Source: Aphidius gifuensis
Lineage: Eukaryota; Arthropoda; Insecta; Hymenoptera; Braconidae
Assembly: GCF_014905175.1 (NCBI RefSeq)
Contig: NC_057792.1
Coordinates: 15,072,963-15,136,962 of the forward strand
Length of the DNA stretch: 64,000 bases
Direction: 5' to 3'
This document shows, piece after piece, positions 46,626-58,000 of the stretch. The position numbers and the translations under genes are program-made. The first letter of the stretch is position 1. Each line of letters opens with the position of its first letter. The notes under the pieces are model-generated. The model ran no database searches. It saw only the letters and a list, made by a program, of their open reading frames with translations, and was not told the DNA's origin.

Positions 46626-46857
46626 AAAATTTTCTCCGTGGTAAAATTATTTTTTTCACACGTTTCTCCGCGTATTTTTATCGTGGAGAAATATTTCCGA
46701 ATGGTTCTTCACCCAAGTCGATTCGGAGAAAATTCGAAAAAAATTTGATACCTCTCTCCACTTATTTCTCCGCATGGGTCAACTTGGGAGAAATTCGGAG
46801 TAATCACGGAGAAATCAGGAGAAATCGTGGAGAAATATTTTCACCTGCAGGGCAGTA
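46626..46857. mobile_element. CTCCG(C/A) foldback element
   Basis: Words CACACGTTTCTCCGCG, AAGTCGATTCGGAGAAAATT, TTCTCCGCATGGGTCAACTT and a right end GAAATATTTTCACCTGCAGG. Same subfamily as 11552-12398. The left terminus is lost. Confidence 0.7.
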
Positions 46858-46974
46858 ATTGCTTTTTTAGAAACTGGTTTTTTTGATGATTCAGTTTTTT
46901 TAGTTGCGGGAACAGTTGTTTTAGCTGTTACTGTGTTTTATTTTTTCTTCTCATCAGATAAATATTTTAATTAT

Positions 46975-47940
46975 AACAGTCAATTTTTCATCTTCACATA
47001 ATACTTATTATCATATATTTGTTTAATTGCTTTTCTGGCTGTCGGTTTTTCTGAGGCTTTTATTGGGTCTAAAAATTTTAATTCGATAATATAAATATAT
47101 TTGGAAGTTTCTATATTAATACGTCACATCTGCCTGTTCTACTAGTTTTTTCACTTTCAAAAGTTATATACGAAGTATGTTCACAAAGTAGTGTAAACAT
47201 TGCATGGAAAAAAATATGAGCTGATGCTTTGCACATGGGAATATAATATGGTAACCCAGCGTAATATACCCGTAAAGATATTGTGAAAGATTTTTTCCAT
47301 ATATCCCAGTATGATCTGATGGCATTATTTAAAAAACACTGGATGACAGACCAAGGATTATAAACTGATGTCTCATCGGCATATTTACTAAATTTAAAAC
47401 CATTGTAATGATTTTTCAATTTCTTTAATAATATCTGATCGTCTGTTATTTCGAGAGTACTTGCCATTTCAGTGATCTTATATCTAAAAACTATAGGGTC
47501 AATTCTAATTGTGCAAAGCCATGGCGTTTACGGCATTACACAGGGTGATATCAGATAGATCATTTGCTGCAGACAAAACCTCTGCTAAACCAAATCTTGA
47601 GGCATCAGTTGTCAAGACCACTTTTTCCTGACCACCCTTTAAATTCTCAAAAAAATCAGTCATAATATTATTTACTTTGTCTTTATTGACCTGACAACGA
47701 TTCAATGGTGCGTCGTACTCATCGATGAGTACTATCACTCTAGGATCATAGCCATTTTTTGAATTAGCACCACTATTTAGCATTTCATTCTATCAAGTGT
47801 CGCTATGTCATTAATTTCTGTAAATTTAATATCATATTTTTTACAATTATCTTTGATTTGATTAATTAAAGTCAATTCAAATTTTTTAAGTGATTAATTA
47901 GTATTGTGAAAAAGTGAATTGAAAAACAGGGTGAAAAACG
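46975..47940 (-). pseudogene. AAA-ATPase_like/PD-(D/E)XK gene, near full-length, broken
   Basis: Minus strand, N to C: FELTLINQIKDNCKKYDIKF, then VIVLIDEYDAPLNRC (Walker-B-like), EKVVLTTDASRFGLAEVLSA, ANDLSDITLCNAVNAM, after a shift LKNHYNGFKFSKY and SVYNPWSVIQCF, then FHAMFTLLCEH, TSRTGRCDVL and after another shift YIYIIELKFLDP, KPTARKAIKQIYDNKYYV. This order matches the bacterial AAA-ATPase_like (PF09820-type) plus PDDEXK_9 architecture. At least two frameshifts and a stop after GRCDVLI show it is dead. Normal proteins of this kind are about 500-600 aa. Confidence 0.8.
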
Positions 47941-47973
47941 AATCGAAAAATTTAATGAAATTAACAGATACTT

Positions 47974-48271
47974 CGCGGAGAAATATTTCCGAACGTTCCT
48001 GCACCCAAGTTGATTCGGAGAAATGACGGAAAAAATTTCTCATCGGTGATTTTGGAAAAATTTCTCCGCAGTAAAATTATTTTTTCACACGTTTCTCCGA
48101 ATGTAATATTTCCAAACATTTCTTCACCTAATTAGTCATTTCGAAGAAAATTCGGAAAAAAATTTTCATACCTTTCTCCACTCGTTTCTTCGCATAGGTC
48201 AACTTGGGAAAAAATCGGAGTGATCACGGAGAAATTCGGAGTAATTGCGGATAAATATTTTCACAAGGGAT
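47974..48271. mobile_element. CTCCG(C/A) foldback element
   Basis: GCGGAGAAATATTTCCGAAC at the left, CCAAGTTGATTCGGAGAAAT, ACACGTTTCTCCGAATG, and right end AAATATTTTCACAAGGG at about 48255-48271. Degraded termini. Sits between two ATPase pseudogene copies. Confidence 0.7.
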
Positions 48272-48283
48272 AGACCATGGACT

Positions 48284-48398
48284 GTAGACTTTATCATCAC
48301 TATTTTTACTAAATTTGAATCGTTGGCTGCAGATAAAACGTCTGTCAATCCACATCTTGGGGCACCAGTTACAAGTACCATTTTCTTTTTATACATGT
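48284..48398 (-). pseudogene. AAA-ATPase_like core fragment
   Basis: Minus strand KKKMVLVTGAPRCGLTDVLS, AANDSN: the sensor/arginine part of the ATPase core, equivalent to KMVLVTGTTRFGLGEVFSSA in the neighbour, with the usual TRFG changed to PRCG. Only about 35 codons remain. Confidence 0.65.
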
Positions 48399-49401
48399 AG
48401 TGTGTATATATATTTGTTTCTAGAACAACATATTTTATAGTAAGGTATCCTGTTTGAAATAGTAAAGACTTGAACGTTAATTCTTTGAAATCTTTATCAA
48501 ATTTTAATGTTGTGTCATCAGCTAAAAATACTGGTTTTTTGAGAATAAGAAATATATATACTACTCTCTACATCAGGTAAAATTAAATCTCTATATAAGT
48601 CTAGAGAACTCGGCCCATCCCAATAACACTTTATTTGATTAATTTTAAAGCATTGTACAATCGACCATGGATTGTACACAGTATCGATTGCACTTGCAGC
48701 AAATTTATAACCATTATAAAAGTTTTTTAAATTGAACAATATATCTTTTCTTGTTAAATTATATTTTTTTTCTAGTTTTAGTATTTTGTCTGTAAACACT
48801 GTTTCAAGTTCTAATTGTGTGAAGCCACAAATGGCATGAATGTCTTCACACAATGTCAAGTCAACTAGATCATTGGCTGATGAAAATACTTCACCCAGTC
48901 CAAATCTTGTGGTACCAGTAACAAGTACCATTTTACCTAGACATTTGTCAGCTTTGAGATTTTTAAAAAACATTTTTAATATGTCAATCATCCCAGTTTT
49001 ATCAACACAATTATTTAATGGTGTATCGTACTCATCAATGAGCACTTCCTATCCCAATTGGATAGCATTTTATATGCGGTTATTTTTGAAGCATTGTACA
49101 ATCGACCATGGATTGTACACAGTATCGATTGTACCTGCAGCAAATGTTTCATAATATAATTATTTCAATTTTATTTTGAGAGTTATTTAATGGTGCATCG
49201 TACTCATCAATGAGTACTACAACTGTTTTTACAATTTTCCTTTATTTGATTAATTAATGATATTATCAATATTAATTCAAATCGCTCAACTGATTTCTTA
49301 CTTAGTTTTGAAAAATTGAACTGCAGTACGGGGTGTTTTTTCCATTTATAGGTTTTTGACTGCGTCTTTTTTATTTTTTGCTCCTGCACAAACTTCGGCA
49401 A
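48399..49401 (-). pseudogene. AAA-ATPase_like gene copy 2, rearranged
   Basis: N-terminal fragment 49401-49207 (HPVLQFNFSKLSKKSVERFE, LINQIKENC), then after about 160 bp of internally duplicated text the core 49045-48518: LIDEYDTPLNNC, GKMVLVTGTTRFGLGEVFSS, ANDLVDLTLCEDIHAICGFT, FYNGYKF, VYNPWSIVQCF, SLDLYRDLILPDVES. After a frameshift 48517-48400 continues PVFLADDTTLKFDKDFKELT and SLLFQTGYLTI. The core keeps an open frame of about 175 codons, so this copy decayed more recently than its neighbour. Confidence 0.8.
49060..49145. repeat. Local copy of 48625-48710
   Basis: GAAGCATTGTACAATCGACC, ATGGATTGTACACAGTATCG and CTGCAGCAAAT recur in the same orientation about 430 bp apart. It is a fragment of the VYNPWSIVQCF part of an ATPase copy, inserted within another copy. 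Confidence 0.8.
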
Positions 49402-49424
49402 TTGTATTTAAGGAGCAAAAAATT

Positions 49425-49668
49425 GAGACTTCCAGAGATATTTACGGGGTGATCTCCAGACTATTATCATAATATCTCCGTTTTTTTCTGGAATTTTTGC
49501 TTAAAAAAACCAACAAAAAAAAAAAAAAAAGTGGAAAAATCAATAAAAAAACCAGAAATAAGAATTTATAAATTACATACGAAAAATAAAAGAGGAGTTT
49601 TTTTTCCAAAAAATCCGGAGAAAATTCGGAGAAATCCGGAGAAAAATTGGGGAGATTATTTCTACCAG
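49425..49668. mobile_element. CTCCGG foldback element, degraded
   Basis: GAGACTTCCAGAGATATTTA, ATCTCCAGACTATT and TAATATCTCCG follow the interior of 13323-13698; the right end is GAGATTATTTCTACCAGAG. The left terminus is missing. Confidence 0.75.
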
Positions 49669-49689
49669 AGAATTACACGAACCCCAGGT

Positions 49690-52420
49690 TAATTACTAAT
49701 TAGATGTGAAATTATGCCATCTAAATTGAATTATCAATATAGATAATATAGATTTCTTTGTGAGTATTATAGCTTGAAGTTTATAAAATGCTGATATAAA
49801 ATTTACACTCGATTGTTATGTAACTTGATATATATGTAATATAATAATAATACTGTTTCATTTCCGTATTGCATATATGATGCATGTAAATAACTTATTT
49901 ATATTTGCTTATACATTAACATGCAGTGTAGTGATACCAATATATTTTTTACCAATAAAATTATACACTAAAAATTGATTTGATATAAGCATTTATAATA
50001 TGTTTATAATATGACATTGTAATTTATTATACAAAAGTAAAAGAAAAAAAAACAAAAAAAATGTTTCGGACAATCTGTTTTGAATTTTTTAAATATTGTT
50101 GAATTTTTATATTTTGCATGTTCATTTAGACTACACACATATATACTAGATTCAAATATAAAGTCATCATCGCGAGCTTGTAAGGTATAAATGTAGAGTG
50201 ATGTATAGGCCACCCACTCTTTCCCACAGCAGGTTTTTTCCCACGCTCTCCAGGATAACCCCGACATCCTTTCGCGGTAGTAGCAATTACACAGTCGGGC
50301 GGGGATAAATAAAAGAGAACGGAGGCATGAAATTTTTAAAACAATTCTTAACTCTTTATATGTGTATACTCTTCTTATTTATTTTTTAATATGTTTTATA
50401 TATAATATTTTTATTTGTATTTGTTGAAAATTATGTGCATTAGAAGGGGAAACAAGACGGGGTAGAGGCGCTAGTATAGTTACTCTATAACTTCTACCTC
50501 TACAACGGTAAAACAATAGGAAAAAATAATAATAAAAATAAAAAAAATAAAAAAACAATCAGTACACTATTTTACAAAGTGTGAGACCGTATTTGAGAAT
50601 CAGTCATACTAAAATTCTCAAAGAATTAAGATCTTTTTTTTTTTTCGTTTTTTTTTTTCAATTTTTATTAGACTTTATTTTTTAATTTAAAAAAAAAAAT
50701 ATAAATTTTTAAAAATAATAACTAATTTTTTATAATAGCCTTTTCTTTATTTTATTTAAAAAAATTTTTTATAAATTTTATTTATAATGATATTTGAATG
50801 AAACCGCGCAAAAAATATTAACCAATTATTTTATTTTTATTAATTTCATTTTAAAAAAAAATATATAAATAAATGTGTTGGTTAAACTATTTGTAAAATA
50901 TATCGAGTAGAATATTTTTTTGAATTGGATTGGACTCTTCATGGATTGGACAAAAAAAAATCAACAAAAAGTGGGGAGCTAATTGTAATCACAATTTGTC
51001 AATGGTGACTGAGCTTGTGTATGTGTGTGTATGTGTATCAACAATTTGGTAAAAAAAAAAAAGCAATAAAAATGCATTTGTTATTATTTTATCAATCAAT
51101 TTGAATGTTTACTCCAATTGTGTTAAAATCCAATGGTCAGTTGAATAAAATTTATATTTATTTATACATATTAATAATAATTTTATGTCAAAGTTTGTGA
51201 TGATGAGATGATATAAAATATAAATATCAGTGATGTTTATAGCTTGTCATCGGTCGATTGGATAATTAAATCAATTTAAAATATTCACGGTAAAATTATT
51301 CATTAATAAATTATTAAATAATCATTACAAAAAATTATCATAATTTTTTTTTTTCTATTATTTTTCTTTAACACTTGTATTTATTTTTTTTTATTGTTTA
51401 TTTGTTTACTAAAATTATCCAAGTTGTCATTGTCAACAGATTTGTTTGTAGACATTAAAAAACAATTTAAAAAAATTCTATAAACAATGCAATATAATTA
51501 TTGTTTTAAAAAATAATAATATACTTTGTAAATAATATTAATTTGTAAATTTATTTATTTATTTATCAAATTTATTTTGTCATTTGATGCTTATAACCTA
51601 TATATTTTTTAACTAATGTTTTAAAAAAAATAAACACTCAAATGTAATCTAACTACTGTCAATATTATTGATTTATTTAAACATTTTTTTTCTTTAAATT
51701 AAAAATCAGCATACATATTAAAATTGAAAAATAATTTGTGTCAATATATTAGCTTTGTTTGTGCTTTTTGTGTTTATCATTATCAAGTAATTTATGTGCA
51801 TCAAATAAGCATTTGTTTATAAAAAAATTAACATTAGAAAAATCATAGTGTACTAAAAATGTTGTTGTTTTATTTTTTACTTCTATCAGAGCTATTTGGT
51901 AAATATGTTATATGTATATAATTTTGTTGATGTTCCCACGATTCATACGCATTTCCGCTGTTCTGTGACTTGTAGTAAAGAGCCTCAGTAAATCCCAGTA
52001 TTCTACCTAATATGAGATTTCTTTATCATTAATTATTAACAACTCTGAACGAAAAAAAAAAAAAAAAATTCTCACGCATAAACATTGCTAACTGCACACA
52101 GGTTTTTTTTTTTTTTTTTACATATCCTCTTTTATTGTTGTTGAGGGAAAAAAAATACGAAAAACAAATTCAATTGTTTTTAAATAAATAAACTAATGAG
52201 TGTAAATTTTTAAAAATTAATAATTTAATAATTTCGTTCTTATTGTTACAGATGATCAAACGAAAACATGTGTTATTCTTGTAGCTAAGGATAAAAAGCA
52301 AAATAATGAAATGAAAATAATAGCTAATAAATAAAAAGAAATAATAATTAAAAAAAAGGAAATTAATCAACAAACAAATTGATAAATCAAGTACTAAATT
52401 AAATATAAATAAAATAAATA
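49690..52420. other. Su(H) upstream region
   Basis: About 2.7 kb of AT-rich, mostly simple sequence with a distinctly GC-richer island at 50160-50310 and a mixed patch at 51925-52020. A good acceptor (TTATTGTTACAG) at 52239-52250 indicates a 5' UTR intron. No other gene recognised; a minus-strand open frame over the GC island (to 50267) has no recognisable product. Confidence 0.5.
50221..50245 (-). promoter_or_regulatory. Two consensus Su(H) sites
   Basis: Minus strand TGTGGGAA (50221-50228) and CGTGGGAA (50238-50245), both exact YGTGGGAA high-affinity Su(H)/CSL sites, 17 bp apart, in the GC-rich island upstream of Su(H). Single sites at 51933-51940 (CGTGGGAA) and 52069-52076 (CGTGAGAA) follow nearer the gene. 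Confidence 0.55.
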
Positions 52421-53953
52421 ATGCCACATCAATTTGGTTTGCCGGGAATGGCTCACAGTATGCAATCACCAACATCACCAACGACAGTAATGTCAACATA
52501 TCCAAGATTTAATACTGGTGTTTATCGTAATGATAATCAAGATCAACGTTTAACACGTGAAGCAATGGAACGTTATTTACGTGATAGAAGTGACATGGTT
52601 ATTGTAATTCTACATGCAAAAGTTGCACAAAAATCATATGGAAATGAAAAACGTTTTTTTTGTCCACCACCATGTATTTATTTATTTGGTGATGGCTGGA
52701 GAATGAGACAAGAAAAAATGTTACGTGATGGTGAAACAGAGCAATCATCACAATTATGTGCATTTATTGGTATAGGTAATTCAGATCAAGATATGCAACA
52801 ATTAGATTTAAATAATGGTAAACAATATTGTGCTGCTAAAACATTATATATATCTGATTCCGATAAACGTAAACATTTTATGTTATCAGTTAAAATGTTT
52901 TATGGTAGTGGACATGATATTGGTGTATTTCATAGTAAAAGAATAAAAGTTATATCAAAACCATCTAAAAAAAAACAATCATTAAAAAATGCTGATTTAT
53001 GTATTGCAAGTGGTACTAAAGTTGCATTATTTAATCGTCTTAGATCACAAACAGTTAGTACACGTTATTTACATGTTGAAAATGGTAATTTTCATGCAAG
53101 TTCAACTCAATGGGGTGCATTTACAATACATTTGCTTGATGATAATGAATCTGAATCAGAAGAATTTCAAGTACGTGATGGTTATGTACATTATGGTAGT
53201 ACTGTTAAGTTAGTATGTTCAGTAACTGGTATGGCATTACCACGTTTAATAATACGTAAAGTTGATAAACAAATGGCAAATTTAGAAGCTGATGATCCAG
53301 TATCACAATTACATAAATGTGCATTTTATATGAAAGATACTGATCATATGTATTTATGTTTATCACAAGAAAGAATAATACAATTTCAAGCAACACCATG
53401 TCCAAAAGAACAAAATAAAGAAATGATTAATGATGGTGCATGTTGGACAATAATAAGTACTGATAAAGCTGAATATCAATTTTTTGAAGGTATGGGTCCA
53501 GTACGTACACCAGTAACACCAGTACCACTTGTACATTCATTACATTTGAATGGTGGTGGTGATGTTGCTATGTTAGAATTAAAAGGTGATAATTTTACAC
53601 CAAATTTACAAGTATGGTTTGGTGATGTTGAAGCTGAAACAATGTATAGATGTCAAGAAATTATGTTATGTGTTGTACCAGATATATCACTATTTCGTGG
53701 TGAATGGTTATGGGTTAGACAACCAACACAAGTACCAGTATCACTTGTACGTAATGATGGTATTATTTATGCAACTGGTTTAACATTTACATATACACCT
53801 GAACCAGGACCAAGACCACATTGTCCACCAGCTGATGAAATTATGAGAGCAACAAGAGCTCCAAATTTACCACATAATAATCAAGCAAATATGCAACCAG
53901 CTATTGCTGATATACCATGGAATCATCATCCACCAACTCAACCAGGTCTTTGA
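52421..53953 (+). CDS. Su(H): Suppressor of Hairless (CSL/RBPJ), 510 aa
   Basis: DNA-binding effector of Notch signalling: represses targets alone and activates with the Notch intracellular domain and Mastermind. Uninterrupted reading frame. Domains in order: N-terminal Rel-like domain (LTREAMERYLRDRSDMVIVI, HAKVAQKSYGNEKRFFCPPP with the DNA-contacting loop), beta-trefoil (KQSLKNADLCIASGTKVALF, QTVSTRYLHVENGNFHASS), C-terminal Rel-like domain (VPLVHSLHLNGGGDVAMLEL, WFGDVEAETMYRC). Drosophila Su(H) is longer at the N-terminus; an upstream exon could add residues. ATG 52421 follows a spliced 5' UTR. Confidence 0.96.
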   Translation: MPHQFGLPGMAHSMQSPTSPTTVMSTYPRFNTGVYRNDNQDQRLTREAMERYLRDRSDMVIVILHAKVAQKSYGNEKRFFCPPPCIYLFGDGWRMRQEKMLRDGETEQSSQLCAFIGIGNSDQDMQQLDLNNGKQYCAAKTLYISDSDKRKHFMLSVKMFYGSGHDIGVFHSKRIKVISKPSKKKQSLKNADLCIASGTKVALFNRLRSQTVSTRYLHVENGNFHASSTQWGAFTIHLLDDNESESEEFQVRDGYVHYGSTVKLVCSVTGMALPRLIIRKVDKQMANLEADDPVSQLHKCAFYMKDTDHMYLCLSQERIIQFQATPCPKEQNKEMINDGACWTIISTDKAEYQFFEGMGPVRTPVTPVPLVHSLHLNGGGDVAMLELKGDNFTPNLQVWFGDVEAETMYRCQEIMLCVVPDISLFRGEWLWVRQPTQVPVSLVRNDGIIYATGLTFTYTPEPGPRPHCPPADEIMRATRAPNLPHNNQANMQPAIADIPWNHHPPTQPGL

Positions 53954-55040
53954 TATCATTTGTCTTATTTTATATTATCATTTAAATATGTTTTTTTTCT
54001 CTCTATCTCTCTTGATATTGATTTATTCATTTAGAAAAAAAACAGCAACAAATACCAGTGTAATAATTTTATTAGTTAATTATGTAATATCGTACCAATT
54101 TAATTACCAAGATATCAGAAAATAATTATTATTGTGTTTTATTTTATTTTTTTTTAACTATACAAATTATATTCATATTATTTCTTATCGATATTTTTTA
54201 ATATGATACTCAATTATAAAAGATAATAATTATTCTGTAAATATATATTGATAATTTAAAAAAAAAAAATTAAACAGTTTATCAATATTTGTAATTTCCA
54301 ACATAATTTAATGATTCAAACGAAAAAAAAAATACAAAACAATTATGTAAATATAATAAAAATAATCAACATAATTAAATTTGCAATTTTTTTTTTTTAG
54401 TTATTTTTAAATGTAAATAATTTCAGCATAATATTATTAATAATTTTTGCACTGAAATTAAAAAAATAAAAATAAAAGTGTCAACAGAGTTATATATCAA
54501 AAAAAATAAATAAATGATAATTGAAATTATAAAATGAAAATTTATTAGCATTCAATTATTAATTAGTTGATAAAAAAATATTAAATATGTGAATTAATAA
54601 ATTAAAATAAGTAAATGAATTATTTTAAGTAGCACATTTCTGGAGGATATGAGATAAAATCGGATATATTTAACTAAAAATTCCTTCTCAATGCATTGTT
54701 GTTATTGTTTTACTACAACATTATTTTTATTTCATGGTGGGAATTTACCCACGATTAAAAAACTTCATTGTGGCTCTTCATAATTTACAGAGAAAAAAAA
54801 AAAAATAGACACATATATAAAATATAAAAACTCTTTTGGAATAATATTTTTCTTAAAAAAAAAAACAAGAACGGATACAAAATTATAATTTTTTTTTTCT
54901 TTTAATTATAAACTAATGGTATAATTTTTTTGTTTAGTATAATAATTTTTATATACAGATTTAATTATTTTTTTTTTGATTCAAAAACTCTTTGATTAAT
55001 TTCTTTTTTTTTTCTTATTGTATTTTAGATTTGATTAAAT
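53954..55040. other. Convergent 3' region, Su(H) / myosin VIIa
   Basis: 3' UTR sequence, AT-rich, with several AATAAA signals. A GTGGGAA heptamer at 54737-54743 is preceded by G, so it is not a full Su(H) consensus. No gene seen. Confidence 0.4.
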
Positions 55041-58000
55041 TTATGATTTGGGTATTCGTATTGTTCGTTGTTTGTTCATATTTGTCAGCATAAGTGAAAT
55101 ATATGATGTTAATAAATCATCCATTTTATATCCTAATGATGTTTCACATAAAAGTTTCGAGCCTCTAACTAAATTTCCAATAGTCATGTGGAAATATGTA
55201 TTACCAGATGACCAATTTGAGATTCTTGTAAATTGATGAGTTACCAGTATATCCTGAGTATAAATAAATTAATTAAATATTAAATAATACATTTAGAGAT
55301 ATAAAAAATAATAATAATACTACTTGCCTTTGTTTGTGGATGTATCAAACTAACTCCATGTTTGTTTATAGCAATCAATAATAATTCTGGATAATTTGGT
55401 TCTGTTCCTTGTTTAACTTCAAAAAATGCTGATCCAAATGTTGGCCAACGATAGACAATTTTTAAAAATGTTATTTTTGCATCTTCTGGACTCATTCCTA
55501 TTAATAAAAATAATAATTTTATGTAATTATATTATTGATTTGAAATTATTTATTTAAAATTATTTATTTACCAGCATCTTGATTGTAAGCAGCAATTATT
55601 GATCTTTTCCAATCATTGGTACTTTGAATTTTAACCAAATCACCAGGTATTAATTCTCTCAGCATTTGACTAAAATTTATCCAAATAATTATAATTAATT
55701 TCTAAAAAAAAAGAGGCTTTGTTTTATTTAAAAAAAAACTTACGGAATTGCTTGAAGTTCTTGTTTATTTTCACCAAAACGTACACGATAAACTAGTGCA
55801 GCTAATCTTGATGCTTCTTCTTTTGTACATTTATGATAACCTTTTAATTGAAAAAAAAAAAAAAAGTATTTTAATAAATATAAAAGAAAGAAAAACGGTT
55901 TAATTTTTATTACCTCTCAATAGCTTTGGTAGCTCTTGATGAAAATGAAATATTAAATCAGCATTTTTATCTTTTCCAGGTACAGTATTTGTCCATAATT
56001 TTTTCATAAAAAAAACTTGATATGTAAATTGTGGTGATATACCATCTCTAGATGGTCTTGTTTTTCTAATCCAATCAGTTAAATGACGTACAAAATCAAA
56101 GAAAAAATCACCTTCTGGTACTGATATAACTTTATCAGCAATTTTAACAAATAAACTAAAACCTTCAGATGATTTTAAATTTAATCTTTGTGATATATTA
56201 TGACAAAAATCTTTAGCTTTTGTTGATGAATCAACTTCAAATGCTTCATCAGTATCATCAGGAAAATAAACTTTATGAAATATTTGTGTTGTTTTATGTT
56301 GTATTGCTTCAACTTCAACTTGATGTGGTGGATATTTACGTTGTCCATTTTTCAATGTTTTTTGTAATCTTTGAAGTGAATCTTGTGATATTGGATGTCT
56401 ACGTGTACGTAAAAATAATGTTAATTCCTTCAATAAACTTTGACTACATACAAATAAACCAGTTGCAAGCCACATTAATTCCCATCCTCTTTCTTCACTT
56501 AAACGATTTTTATTATCAGTTAATTGTTTCATTATTTGACAATATATTTCATCACGTAATATTTCATTTTTTAATGGACCATCAAATATAATATCCGTAT
56601 ATTCATTACCAATACGTGGCCTTTTTGTTGGTAAATCACCCATGTATTTTAATATTGCATTAAATGAATAACATGCCTCTTCAGCAAGTTCATCTTTTGA
56701 TATTAATTTACGTAATAATGGTGCCTTTATTGGCTCTCTTGAATGACGCCAAATATCATCAATATTATTTATATTATTACTATTATTATTACCATTAATA
56801 TTATTATTAATATTAGCTCTTCTTGCTGCTGTTGTTAGTGTTTTTGATATTGTTCTTTTAGGTGGTAATCTAAAATGATCAATAGCATAATCAATTAATG
56901 TATGTGGTTTATCTTTGATAATATCAATGCCATTAATTGTTGCTGTTGTTGTTGTTGTTGTTGATATATTATTAATACTACCACTATTACTATTAATATT
57001 ATTTTGTTGTGAATAAAATTTATTATTGTTATTGTTATTATAAACTGTATTATTATCGTCAATTGAAAATAATGATAATATATCATTTGGTGGTTTTGTT
57101 AGAGATGGTAATACATAAACAGTTTCTGCTGGAAAATCTCCTTTTTCACCAGTTTTATCTGATATACCAATACACCAACCATTATTTAACACACTTTCAC
57201 CAGTATTATCATCATCAAGTATTATTAAATCACCTTTATTAAAATTTAAAAATGTTGATGTATTATCAATTGGTGGTTTATAATCTTGTAATGCAATAAC
57301 ATATTTACTACGTTTTTTTAAACCTTCTAAAAAATAAACAACCAAATCACGTATATCTTCAGCATTTGGACTTTGAAATGTAAATTCTTCACCACGTACA
57401 GTTGACAATGAAAATGTTTGGGTAAATATTTTATTTGTTTTTTGACTAGATACTGTTGTTATTTCTGGAAATGATAATTCTAATAAAACTTGTTCTTGAT
57501 CATCAACAACATAAACACCAGTCCAATTAACAGCAATAATAACATCATTTTTAGGTAAATTTGGTCCTGAATTTTTATATGCTTCATAAAAACGTGAAAA
57601 TAATAATGGCCATTTAAATTTAGCATAACTAACAATATCTTCTTTAACACGTAATGATCTAATATTTTCTTTAAGATAATAACTTTTTTTATATGCTTGT
57701 AATACAAGATGTCCCCATCTATCAATTGCTTTATCAATACCAGTTAAACAATAATCTGGTATATAATTTGGTAATAATGCATATAATCTATCAATATTCA
57801 TATCATTATTATATTCAATATAATATTGTTGTGCAGCAATCATAGCTAAATCATCTTCTTTATCACATCTATATTCACCAAATTTAACACCTCTAACAAC
57901 TTGTTGATATATTAAATTTGTTGCAACTTGATCTTCAGTTGGTTCATGCCATGGTGCAAATATTTCTTTACGAAAAAATAAACGCCATGGTGCATTTCTT

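Noticed and set aside
50004..50267. 87-codon frame over the GC-rich island upstream of Su(H)
   Set aside because: No family recognised, ends in a poly-Phe/Tyr tract from AT-rich DNA; the island is more plausibly regulatory.
52989..53213. Overlapping frames inside Su(H)
   Set aside because: Shadow frames of the intact Su(H) coding sequence.
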